A stretch of DNA of 12,299 nt, taken from contig DNBN01000329.1 of the NCBI GenBank assembly GCA_003491845.1, positions 1 through 12,299 on the forward strand. The letters are read 5' to 3'. The notes below the pieces were generated by a model that saw nothing but the letters and a program-made list of their open reading frames with translations, ran no database searches and was not told where the DNA came from. Position numbers and translations under genes: made by a program. Position 1 is the stretch's first letter. Each line of letters begins with the position of its first letter. Below are positions 1 to 6,896 of the stretch, one piece after another. This DNA is from Porticoccaceae bacterium (GTDB taxonomy: Bacteria > Pseudomonadota > Gammaproteobacteria > Pseudomonadales > Porticoccaceae).

Positions 1-18
1 ATCCCTATCCCACCGCCA
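1..18 (+). tRNA. 3' end of a tRNA, probably tRNA-Ser (partial, cut by the window edge)
   Basis: Read from the left edge, the bases fit the 3' end of a tRNA: two T-loop bases (AT), a 5-base T-stem strand CCCTA, a 7-base acceptor strand TCCCACC, discriminator G, and encoded CCA at 16-18. A strong terminator follows 10 bases later, as expected for a stable RNA gene. A G discriminator with an acceptor ending ACC is typical of gammaproteobacterial tRNA-Ser (E. coli tRNA-Ser species end in CACCGCCA). The anticodon lies outside the window, so the isotype is an inference. Confidence 0.65.
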
Positions 19-28
19 TATAGTCGTT

Positions 29-55
29 AAAACCCCTGCAAATGCGGGGGTTTTT
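29..55 (+). terminator. Rho-independent terminator after the partial tRNA
   Basis: An 11-bp stem (29-39 with 44-54, one T-G wobble) has a 4-base loop AAAT and is followed by a T run. The stem is A-rich on its left and T-rich on its right arm, so it could work in both directions. On the plus strand it ends the tRNA transcript. Confidence 0.88.
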
Positions 56-834
56 CGTTTCTTGGGTAAAATAATTAGTTAGACTTAGAGTTACAGCTGA
101 ATTCAAAAAAACACTCTAAGTCATAGCACCTTCCAAAAACAGCGTTCTTCCGATATCTAGATACCAGCCTAAAAAATTAAATTTTGGTTTGGCTCTCCTA
201 CCGGCTCCCAGCAGACTCTTTAGGACTCCCCACCAGTTAGATGGGATCTTGACGAAGATTAATAAATCTACATTACTCGAATTGACTGATAACTACATAA
301 ATTAATGTCACCATACTGGCTTGAGTCAAATGTGTTTTGTTTCAGAAAAATTGATCGATGATGTTTGGAATAGGTGTAAAAAACGTTATGAAATACCATA
401 TCAAAACTAGCGGAATCTCTGTTTTTACAGTTTCTAACAGCACGCTATCAGTGTGAGTTAAAACGTATATTTAGGTAAATTATGAGATAAAAACCATTAT
501 CATCAGACACTTATAGTTTAAATTAAATTTAGTAATAAACTACTGAAGATCGCCTCTAACTTATATCAAACTTACTAACTTAAGCGTAGCTCTGATGTAA
601 CTAAATGAGGTGGGTAGTTAAACTTTCGCTGGATATGCCTTACTAAAAAATGGACAGGAATCAATAGTCGTCTATTAGCTTCAAAAGTCTCTAGCATCAG
701 TTTCCAATCATTTATGTTATCACCTACCGACTCAGTTGTATGAGGATCTTATTTTGATAATTAAAGGACTTAGGCGAAAGATTAAACACTATACTTTGTC
801 ATTTTTGATCTGAGCAGAAAATAGCAAGTTAAAT
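56..834. other. Gene-poor AT-rich intergenic region of about 780 bases
   Basis: I see no open frame with a plausible start and ribosome binding site here on either strand, and no RNA gene that I recognise. The only clear structure is the inverted repeat at 82-122. A TATACT hexamer at 790-795, about 40 bases before the YHYH gene, could be its -10 box, but no convincing -35 box lies at the right distance. The stretch sits just 3' of a tRNA, a common place for integrated elements to decay, but I found no copy of the tRNA end that would mark an attachment site. Confidence 0.6.
82..122. repeat. 10-bp perfect inverted repeat with 21-base spacer
   Basis: GACTTAGAGT at 82-91 is repeated in inverse at 113-122 (ACTCTAAGTC). 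The spacer contains the small palindromes CAGCTG and GAATTC and a run of seven A. No T tract follows on the plus strand, so it is not a normal plus-strand terminator. On the minus strand it would be followed by an AT-rich stretch. It may be an RNA hairpin, a protein-binding site or the remnant of a small mobile element; the sequence does not decide. Confidence 0.55.
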
Positions 835-1932
835 ATGGTCTATACTAATGGTACATTGTTAACTAAAAGGGCTAGCCCAATTAAAATTTCCCCTATTATT
901 TTTGTGTCTCTCTTGGTCACTGGTTGCGGGAGTGGCTCATCCTCTATCTCTGATATAGATAACAGCAGTAATTTAATTGATAACTCTGGTGAAGACAGCA
1001 TCGATAATGACGCAGAGGGCAACTTCGACAGCAGCCTTTTCAGTCTAGATCTAACCGAGGAGACGCGAGTTGGCTGTACACTAAATGATGGCACAGTAAC
1101 CACCTGTTACCAAATTACGTTCAACGCCAATGGTGTAGGTAATACCGAGGGAGCTGGCACCGTGGGGCCATTTTGCCCAGATAGAGCTGATGCACCTCGA
1201 TCTCAATCAGGTTTTGGATTTTATGATGGCGCTACAAATCCTGGGTTTCAATTGATCCTTGACGCAGCTCAAAACATGGAGAGCGATGGCTATAATATTA
1301 TTGATGAAAATAACAATATAAACTCTGATGGTGCTGCAGGTGCCGCCTGTTTGTCTATGCCTTTCGCGGACAACCTCGCTCTGACATATTTAGTGCCTGT
1401 AGTCCCACAAAAAGCAAGTGAACCCGAAGACATTGGTGAGATTGACAGTATTGGGTTTGGATTACATGGGGTGCCCTATAAAGGAACTCCACCTGGCGTC
1501 GTTGATCGCGATGGACGTATTCCGTCCCTAGATCACTGTGGTGGACACTCTGATCCGTCTGGTTATTACCATTGGCACTTTATTCCGCAATCAATGAATC
1601 TTGTACTTGGCTCTGAAGAATATAATTTTAGGGAAGATGACAGCATCACTTGCAGCAATAGTTATATTGTTGATGCAAATTCAAATGAACCTGACCCTTC
1701 TTCTTTCGCTGGATTAGCAAAAGATGGATACCCAATATATGGCGCTCTAGATTCAAGTGAAACGGAGGAAACAGAACCTGTAGATTTAGATCAATGTAAC
1801 GGTCATGAGCATGCTACAGATGAATTCCCGGATAGTGTTTATCACTATCATGCCTTCAGAGAGACTGCGCCTAATAACCCCACCTGTCTGAGTGGTAAAT
1901 TTGTTACTAACGATTGGGAGCTATCACGATAA
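835..1932 (+). CDS. YHYH-domain lipoprotein, function unknown
   Basis: The 365-residue product starts with a basic and hydrophobic signal ending in the lipobox LVTGC (Cys31). A low-complexity acidic, Ser/Asn-rich linker follows (about 32-68), so the folded part is probably tethered to the outer membrane. The C-terminal half carries the hallmarks of the YHYH family: YHWH at 245-248, DGYPIYG at 297-303, LDQCNGH at 318-324 and YHYH at 336-339. The mature part has eight further cysteines (81, 91, 114, 172, 235, 273, 321, 351), consistent with disulfides in the periplasm or outside the cell. The family has no established activity; the paired His clusters suggest metal binding, which is inference. 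The ribosome binding site before ATG 835 is weak. A TTG at codon 8 is a possible alternative start that would leave a more usual signal length. Confidence 0.88.
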   Translation: MVYTNGTLLTKRASPIKISPIIFVSLLVTGCGSGSSSISDIDNSSNLIDNSGEDSIDNDAEGNFDSSLFSLDLTEETRVGCTLNDGTVTTCYQITFNANGVGNTEGAGTVGPFCPDRADAPRSQSGFGFYDGATNPGFQLILDAAQNMESDGYNIIDENNNINSDGAAGAACLSMPFADNLALTYLVPVVPQKASEPEDIGEIDSIGFGLHGVPYKGTPPGVVDRDGRIPSLDHCGGHSDPSGYYHWHFIPQSMNLVLGSEEYNFREDDSITCSNSYIVDANSNEPDPSSFAGLAKDGYPIYGALDSSETEETEPVDLDQCNGHEHATDEFPDSVYHYHAFRETAPNNPTCLSGKFVTNDWELSR

Positions 1933-2266
1933 TGCATAGGCCCGAGGTAATGGCTTGCATGTTTGCACCGGAACTAGCGGACTCGAAGACGACACAATAG
2001 CTCATTTTGAGATTTGCTGTTTTGGACAGTAACTTCACTGCTCTACCGTTTAAAGCTAAATGGTTCAGCCCATTTGCTTTCCTGCCCTCCTCCGGCATCG
2101 ACAACTCGTAGTGGATTAGATCAATCAATCCACACATTGATGCAAATTGGAATTGAAATGTCCAATTCAAGCATACTCATGAACATTCCATCACCATTGA
2201 GAACTAAAAACGAGAACCACGGTAACTGACCATAGGCAGCGATAATATGCATGTAGTCATAACAAT
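1933..2266. other. Intergenic region of about 330 bases between convergent genes; possible decayed coding sequence
   Basis: This lies between the ends of the YHYH gene (+) and the small lipoprotein (-). Both strands have moderately long open stretches: 2014-2229 on plus, starting at TTG, and 1907-2170 on minus. Neither has a good ribosome binding site or a product that I recognise. The minus-strand stretch runs into the YHYH gene. An imperfect stem joins ATGCA at 1932-1936 with TGCAT at 1956-1960, and a 6-bp inverted repeat GAATTG/CAATTC lies at 2150-2168. Neither has a T tract, so no terminator is called. Base composition is a little richer in GC around 2060-2110 than at 56-834. Confidence 0.4.
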
Positions 2267-2632
2267 TTATTGACTAAAAATTTGTATATCATCTTTGTAC
2301 ACAGCAGAAATTTCCCAACTATCTTGTGATGAACTGACAAAATCGCAGCCGTAGCTTGACCCGGAAAGGGTCACAGACAAATTGTATGCTTTACCACCAG
2401 CAAGATTTATCTCTGTCCAGGATTGTTTGGCGACGCTTAGAGCCACTGATGCCATCCTTCTCGTGGTAGCATCACTTATAACCTCAATACTTCTACCGCC
2501 AGACTCGGAGGATGTTGTCATCACACAGTCCACAACTAATGGCTGTAACTGCTTCAAGTCCTGCTTGGACATTTTATCAGAACAGGCTCCAAGGCAAAGG
2601 ATTCCTATGCTCAAAAATATTAGTTTAGTCAT
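2267..2632 (-). CDS. Small orphan lipoprotein, function unknown
   Basis: The 121-residue product begins with a short signal and the lipobox LGAC (Cys17). Serine follows the lipidated Cys, which predicts outer-membrane sorting. The mature part has no domain that I recognise. It has two cysteines (36 and 96) that could form a disulfide, and an alternating polar/hydrophobic C-terminal half that suggests beta structure. I chose ATG 2632 because an AGG lies 9 bases upstream. The in-frame TTG three codons earlier (2641) directly abuts that AGG and is unlikely. The gene lies about 150 bases downstream of the BamE-like gene on the same strand and may share its transcript. It probably belongs to a lineage-specific family. 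Confidence 0.72.
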   Translation of the reverse strand: MTKLIFLSIGILCLGACSDKMSKQDLKQLQPLVVDCVMTTSSESGGRSIEVISDATTRRMASVALSVAKQSWTEINLAGGKAYNLSVTLSGSSYGCDFVSSSQDSWEISAVYKDDIQIFSQ

Positions 2633-2785
2633 TTTTATCAACCTAGTTTTTATAATTCCTAATCAATCTGTAAATTCATAATCACATAAACTAATGCGAT
2701 TATCACATTTTTGTTATAGGGACACAGGAACCCAACAGACTCTAAAATCAATATTTTAAACACCTAATGTAGCAGCCAAGAGGAA

Positions 2786-3202
2786 CTACATACTAGGTAT
2801 GTTAATCATCTCTACACGGTCATCTCTATTTAGCACAACATTACCACTAATATACCCGGAGCCAGCTTTTTCTCCTTGGTAATATATAGTCCACCAGTGA
2901 GCAATATCTTTTTTCACACTTGTTGGTGAACCAAGCAATGCCTCCACTTGCATACGACTCATGCCTTTTTCAATACGCTTCCAAAGTACTGGGTTTTGCC
3001 ATGAAAATCGATCGACAACGACTCGCTTTTTTTTCGGGGAAGACAGCAATGCCTCTAGTCGTTTAATTCGAAGATCTTGATTCTGGAGAAGGAGCCGCAG
3101 ATCTTTTATCTCAGCAATTAAGACTCCATCAGTCTCATCCGCATGTAAACAAGGAATTGTGAACATCCAACTGAATATGACTACTTTGCTTATATTTTTC
3201 AT
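2786..3202 (-). CDS. Exported protein with coiled coil and BamE/SmpA-like domain
   Basis: The 138-residue product (from ATG 3202) has a signal peptide, probably cut after the CLHA stretch (residues 18-21). It has a heptad-like Leu/Ile-rich segment at about 27-56 (coiled coil), a basic patch KKKR at 57-60, and a SmpA/OmlA/BamE-type fold at about 73-133. That fold shows the pattern W-x-x-I-x-x-GMS-x-x-QVEALLGSP, followed by an aromatic strand WWTIYY. Proteins of this type bind envelope partners, but this is not BamE itself: there is no lipobox, and a coiled coil comes first. A GTG seven codons upstream (3223) is an alternative start; neither start has a strong ribosome binding site, and ATG gives the cleaner signal peptide. 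Its partner is unknown. Confidence 0.75.
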   Translation of the reverse strand: MKNISKVVIFSWMFTIPCLHADETDGVLIAEIKDLRLLLQNQDLRIKRLEALLSSPKKKRVVVDRFSWQNPVLWKRIEKGMSRMQVEALLGSPTSVKKDIAHWWTIYYQGEKAGSGYISGNVVLNRDDRVEMINIPSM

Positions 3203-3223
3203 AACCAAACCCAACAACCTCAC

Positions 3224-3533
3224 TGTGTCTTTTTAGTAATCATCACTTAATATGTAAGATTAACGACTATACAAGTCTCAGCATGAGACGTAGATCACAT
3301 AAACAACATTATATTAATGAGTCAAACACAAGCCAAGGACGGAATTTATATAACATAAATACAGCACAAAATAGCGATTGAACGGCCTATGACGCTATCC
3401 ATGGAAAATAATATGACAATCACCTTATTTTCTATGGCAAATCTTCAGTAGAACTAAATTTATACTGCTTTGTTTGCATCAATACACAATGTTTGAGACT
3501 ATCTTTACCACAAAACCATAAACGAGGTTAGCC
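3224..3533. promoter_or_regulatory. Divergent intergenic region between the BamE-like and Sel1-repeat genes
   Basis: These 310 AT-rich bases separate two divergently transcribed genes and must carry both promoters. A TATACT hexamer at 3461-3466, about 70 bases before the Sel1 start, is a candidate plus-strand -10 box. I see no good -35 box at the usual distance, so the exact promoter is not established. No gene or RNA is recognised here. Confidence 0.35.
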
Positions 3534-4187
3534 GTGCGTCTGATAAGCATACTACTAATTATTATCGCGGTAAATTCTGGGTGGGCCAATAGTTACTTTG
3601 AAGATCTTAAGCGCTTAGCTGAGTCCGAGGATGCTACTGCAGAGCAGCAACTAGATGTTGCTTATCGGTATGATAATGGTCTTGGTATCACAGAAAACAA
3701 CTACGAGGCCTCGAATTGGTATCTCAAAGCTGCCAACCGAGGCAATGTAACTGCGCAGTTTAATCTTGCTATGATGTACACCAACGGTGAAGGTCTGCCA
3801 AAGGATGGCCTAGAAGCGCTCAAGTGGTTCCGACTCGCAGCTGACCAGGGAGATTCTGCGGCACAAGCGAGACTAGGATACATTTACTCTACCGGCAAAG
3901 TAGTCGCTAAAGACATTGCCGAAGCCATGCGCTGGTATACCAAATCTGCTAAACAAGGTGATGTCGACGCACAAAATGCTCTTGGATATATATATGCAAA
4001 GGGCCAAGGCACTGCAGTTAACTATAAAAAAGCTTATGTTTGGTGGAATTTAGCTGAAGCACAGGGCAACGCACAAGCCGCTAGAGGTATTGATAGTATA
4101 GTGATAGATATGACTGCTCAAGAGATTCTAGATGCTCAGAAATTGACTATTCAGTGTTTTCAATCAGAACAGCAAAACTGTAACTAA
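3534..4187 (+). CDS. Secreted Sel1-repeat (SLR) protein
   Basis: The 217-residue product has an N-terminal signal peptide, likely cut after Ala18. Four Sel1-like repeats of about 36 residues follow (roughly 36-71, 72-107, 108-143, 144-179). Each shows the pattern A-Q-x-x-L-A-x-x-Y-x-x-G-x-G followed by A-x-x-W-[YF]-x-x-A-A-x-x-G. Sel1 repeats form alpha solenoids that act as protein-binding scaffolds. The C-terminus (residues about 183-217) has two cysteines (208, 216). The start is GTG, backed by a GAGG ribosome binding site 6 bases upstream. It is a single-gene unit. Its partner cannot be told from the sequence; periplasmic location follows from the signal. Confidence 0.9.
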   Translation: MRLISILLIIIAVNSGWANSYFEDLKRLAESEDATAEQQLDVAYRYDNGLGITENNYEASNWYLKAANRGNVTAQFNLAMMYTNGEGLPKDGLEALKWFRLAADQGDSAAQARLGYIYSTGKVVAKDIAEAMRWYTKSAKQGDVDAQNALGYIYAKGQGTAVNYKKAYVWWNLAEAQGNAQAARGIDSIVIDMTAQEILDAQKLTIQCFQSEQQNCN

Positions 4188-4225
4188 GCAAGAGCATCAA
4201 GGTTAAACTAATTTCTGTGTAGCAA

Positions 4226-4300
4226 TGGTGGGCTCGGCAGGAATCGAACCTGCATCTAAGACTTAGGAGGTCCCTATTCTATCCATTGAACTACGAGCCC
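4226..4300 (-). tRNA. tRNA-Arg(CCT)
   Basis: A full cloverleaf reads on the minus strand. Acceptor GGGCTCG (4300-4294) pairs with CGAGCCC (4236-4230); discriminator A and encoded CCA (4228-4226) follow. The T-arm is GCAGG/CCTGC with loop TTCGATT. The anticodon loop CTCCTAA lies at 4269-4263, giving anticodon CCT at 4267-4265, which reads AGG. The anticodon stem has two G-T pairs. It resembles E. coli argW in the anticodon loop and T-arm. The gene is a single tRNA with its own promoter and lies tail-to-tail with the Sel1 gene. Confidence 0.97.
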
Positions 4301-4312
4301 ACACTGGCGTGT

Positions 4313-4341
4313 ATTATAGTCAAGTAACTATCAATTGCCAT
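4313..4341 (-). promoter_or_regulatory. Sigma-70 promoter of tRNA-Arg, with GC-rich discriminator
   Basis: On the minus strand, a perfect -10 box TATAAT (4318-4313) has ATGGCA (4341-4336; 4 of 6 matches to TTGACA) 17 bases upstream. The bases after the -10 box (ACACGCC) form a GC-rich discriminator, like those of stable-RNA promoters under stringent control. Transcription would begin near 4306, a few bases before the mature tRNA. The promoter lies in the 56-base gap after the HMG-CoA reductase stop. Confidence 0.75.
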
Positions 4342-4356
4342 AACCAAACAAAATGA

Positions 4357-5526
4357 TTAATTCCGATTTCGACCGAGAGCATCGTGGCTAGTTACCCAGT
4401 CACCAGCTAACACCGCACTCATTAATGACAACTCTCCTGCCAAAACTGTAGCACCAATAATTTCTGCTAGTTTACGAACCTTTCCAGATCCACTGCATCC
4501 AATCATTTCAAGACACTCTTTTTGCGTTGGCAGACCAGTACCGCCACCGAATGTAGCTACGATCAGAGATGGAATAGTAATCGAAAAATAATAGTTTCCT
4601 TGATCATCAAGGTCTGCATAGACTACTGCGGCGGAAGATTCTGCAACATTAGCTACATCTTGACCCATGGCAATAAAAGTAGCCGTAATACCATTGGCTG
4701 AATGAGCACCAGTATTGATTGACCCCGCTAAAAGCCCCCCTACTTGGTTAATTGCACGGGCTTTAAACAAAGCATTTCCAGACACTCCCATGACTTTTTC
4801 AATCAATGTACTTGGTAATGTAACCTCAGCAACTACACGTTTGCCTCTGGTATAAAGCGTGTTTAGTTGCGAATGTTTTTTGTCAGTATCCATTGCGCCA
4901 GACAGCATATAACGCTCAATCCCCGGATAATTATCCTTTATCCACTCACAAGCCACAAAAGTGGCTTTACCGACCATGTTTTGACCTGCCGCATCCCCAG
5001 TAGTGTAGTTAAATCGAAGATAGCGCATTCGAGCAGCGGAAAACTGCTGAATATCGCGTAATTTACCTGATGAGGTGGTCGTCTCAGCCTGCTCAGCAAT
5101 TTTTTCAAAATTATTTTCAACCCACACGCCAAAGTCTCGAGCTTCTCTAGCATCTGAAAAAATGAATACTGGCGCACGTTGCATAGCGTCATCCACTACG
5201 GTAACTTTGGCACCGCCCGCTTCACGAAGTAATCTTGCACCACGATTATAGCTTGCTACTAAGGTTCCCTCACTTGTGGCCATAGGAACAAAAAATTCAC
5301 CCTGCGCATGTTCTCCATTGACTAACAACGGCCCCATTAATCCTATAGGCACCTGCGCTACACCGATAAAATTCTCAATATTCCCCGCTGTATCTGCTGG
5401 ATCAACAGAATAATAACCAATGTTTTTTAGATCGGAGGACGTGACTTTTCGAGCAAAGTCACGTCTCTGGCCAGCCATCTCTTCGGTGTAGTCGTTATCA
5501 CTATCTCTGGGTATTTTATTGGTCAC
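4357..5526 (-). CDS. Hydroxymethylglutaryl-CoA reductase, class I type
   Basis: The enzyme reduces HMG-CoA to mevalonate, normally with NADPH, in the cytoplasm. All family landmarks are present in the 389 residues: ENFIG (51-55), GLMGPL (62-67), MATSEG with catalytic Glu86, GDAAGQNMV (177-185), DTDKK with catalytic Lys at 216, GQD with catalytic Asp290, FGGGTGLPTQ (326-335), and the C-terminal SH pair with His381. The TDKK signature, the GGGTGLPTQ loop and the lack of an N-terminal membrane anchor fit soluble class I (biosynthetic) rather than the catabolic class II enzyme of Pseudomonas mevalonii. The start is GTG with a GGGG-type ribosome binding site about 7 bases upstream. No other mevalonate gene is nearby. 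Most gammaproteobacteria use the methylerythritol phosphate route; some, such as vibrios, are known to carry a stand-alone HMGR, so lateral acquisition is likely (inference). Confidence 0.95.
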   Translation of the reverse strand: MTNKIPRDSDNDYTEEMAGQRRDFARKVTSSDLKNIGYYSVDPADTAGNIENFIGVAQVPIGLMGPLLVNGEHAQGEFFVPMATSEGTLVASYNRGARLLREAGGAKVTVVDDAMQRAPVFIFSDAREARDFGVWVENNFEKIAEQAETTTSSGKLRDIQQFSAARMRYLRFNYTTGDAAGQNMVGKATFVACEWIKDNYPGIERYMLSGAMDTDKKHSQLNTLYTRGKRVVAEVTLPSTLIEKVMGVSGNALFKARAINQVGGLLAGSINTGAHSANGITATFIAMGQDVANVAESSAAVVYADLDDQGNYYFSITIPSLIVATFGGGTGLPTQKECLEMIGCSGSGKVRKLAEIIGATVLAGELSLMSAVLAGDWVTSHDALGRNRN

Positions 5527-5730
5527 AAGGAACCCCTATTTTATAATTCATAGTCACGTTGCTATTCATTTGGTTAATTAGTATTGAAAAGAATTATTGT
5601 TCATGACAGATTCTTTTGCAGGTCGCACATCACACTTCATTATCACCGTGCAAAACAATCTTATCAAGTATTCACGTGATCAGCGTAGACTATGGTATCT
5701 GCAATCAAGGATATAGAATACAATTTGTTT

Positions 5731-6441
5731 ATGAATTTATTAGTCCTTAAAGCCGAAAATATTAAACACAACCTTGCAACCGTTGCTGGGAGGCAGCTTG
5801 AACACCTCATATACGTTCAAAAATGTACTATTGGAGACTCAATAAGGGTAGGACAGCTTGATGGCAAGATAGGCACAGGCGTTATTTTGGCATTAAATGA
5901 AACCAGTGCAACCCTAAAGGTCACCCTAGAAAAATGTCCGCCCCCTGGTATACCTCTTACGCTAGTTTTGGCACTCCCACGACCCAAGATGTTACGCCGT
6001 GTTCTGCAATCTATTTCGTCTTTGGGAGTAAAAGAGCTTTATTTAGTCAATTGTCATCGGGTTGAAAAAAGCTTCTGGCAATCACCTTTACTTAAAAAAG
6101 AGGCCATCGAAGAACAATTAATTCTTGGGCTTGAGCAAGCGCGAGATACCATTATGCCCAAAGTACATATCCGAAAATTATTCAAGCCTTTTGTTGAGGA
6201 TGAATTAAGTGGAATTATCAACGGAACTGAAGCAATAGTAGCTCACCCAAATAGCCCCGAGCCCTGCCCTATGGATCTGCAGCAACCAGGTACGTTAGCC
6301 ATAGGTCCCGAGGGCGGGTTTATTAGCTATGAAGTGGATAAGCTAGCAAGCATTGGGTTTTCTCAAGTACATCTAGGATGTCGAATACTACGAGTAGAAA
6401 CGGCTGTACCTGTGCTTATAAGTCGCCTCTATCCAGCTTAA
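5731..6441 (+). CDS. rsmE: 16S rRNA (uracil-1498-N3)-methyltransferase, RsmE family
   Basis: RsmE uses S-adenosylmethionine to methylate U1498 of 16S rRNA. The 236-residue product has an N-terminal PUA-like RNA-binding part (about 1-70) and a SPOUT trefoil-knot domain. The SAM-binding loop is IGPEGGF (191-197) and the knot motif is LGCRILRVETA (215-225), where RsmE proteins normally have LGxRILRxETA. The stretch ALPRPKMLRRVLQ (81-93) and RVEKSFWQ (110-117) place it in a subgroup whose members begin MNLL. For that reason I chose ATG 5731. The open frame extends upstream to an ATG at 5692, which would add 13 residues without family support; neither start has a strong ribosome binding site. It overlaps the convergent GNAT gene by 4 bases. 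Confidence 0.9.
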   Translation: MNLLVLKAENIKHNLATVAGRQLEHLIYVQKCTIGDSIRVGQLDGKIGTGVILALNETSATLKVTLEKCPPPGIPLTLVLALPRPKMLRRVLQSISSLGVKELYLVNCHRVEKSFWQSPLLKKEAIEEQLILGLEQARDTIMPKVHIRKLFKPFVEDELSGIINGTEAIVAHPNSPEPCPMDLQQPGTLAIGPEGGFISYEVDKLASIGFSQVHLGCRILRVETAVPVLISRLYPA

Positions 6442-6896
6442 AGAATAGTTTCCTCAAACATAATATAGTTACAGGTATGCATCCCACAGCTCTCATATGT
6501 TTTATGGGCATTCAGATTTTCTGTCTCAGCATATAATCTAAACCCACTAACGGGGGTTGTTTGACTCCTAGCACGTAACTTCAAATCTTTGTACATCTCT
6601 CGATAAATTCCTTGCCTTCGATGTGTTTTGTTCACATAAACGGACTGAATCCACCAAAATAACCCGTTTCGCCAGTCGGACCACTCATAGGTCACCATTA
6701 AACTGGCAACTACTAAACCATGGTCTTCGGCAACCAAGTAAAAGCCAAATTGAGGCCTTTCAAACAGTCCACAGACTCCCTTAGTTACCTGATCACGGTC
6801 AAGTATTTTGCCTTCGGTTTCATAAGCCATGGCACAATTGTGCTCGGCAAGACATCCAGCATCTTGCTCAATAGTAGCAATACGTGTTGACAGCAT
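6438..6896 (-). CDS. GNAT-family N-acetyltransferase
   Basis: The 152-residue product has the usual length and order of a single GNAT domain. A beta strand WWIQSVYV (81-88) is followed by the acetyl-CoA pyrophosphate loop RRQGIY (93-98, the Q/RxxGxG/A motif with Tyr in the last place). Near the end comes NLNAHKTYESCGM (127-139), the motif B region where Asn and Tyr contact CoA. The tract EWSDWRNG (71-78) is shared by a common bacterial subgroup of unknown substrate. An AAGGA ribosome binding site 7 bases upstream supports ATG 6896. Its TAA stop overlaps the rsmE stop on the other strand (TTAA), so the two genes are convergent with no room for a separate terminator. Confidence 0.88.
   Translation of the reverse strand: MLSTRIATIEQDAGCLAEHNCAMAYETEGKILDRDQVTKGVCGLFERPQFGFYLVAEDHGLVVASLMVTYEWSDWRNGLFWWIQSVYVNKTHRRQGIYREMYKDLKLRARSQTTPVSGFRLYAETENLNAHKTYESCGMHTCNYIMFEETIL

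Noticed and set aside
840..1103. An 87-codon minus-strand frame opposite the start of the YHYH gene.
   Set aside because: It lies opposite the signal and linker of a supported lipoprotein, and has no family resemblance or ribosome binding site.
2150..2168. Inverted repeat GAATTG/CAATTC as a terminator of the YHYH gene.
   Set aside because: The stem is only 6 bp, AT-rich, and has no T tract; such a repeat is easily expected by chance.
2382..2681. A 99-codon plus-strand frame opposite the small lipoprotein.
   Set aside because: The minus-strand frame has a lipobox and a ribosome binding site at the right spacing; the plus-strand frame has neither.
4226..4300. tRNA-Arg(CCT) as an integration site with an island beside it.
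   Set aside because: No second copy of the tRNA 3' end, no integrase and no phage genes are seen on either side; the neighbouring genes look like ordinary chromosomal genes.
4867..5192. Open frames on both strands inside the HMG-CoA reductase gene.
   Set aside because: The reductase frame has continuous family motifs here; the other frames have no ribosome binding site or recognisable product and are shadows.
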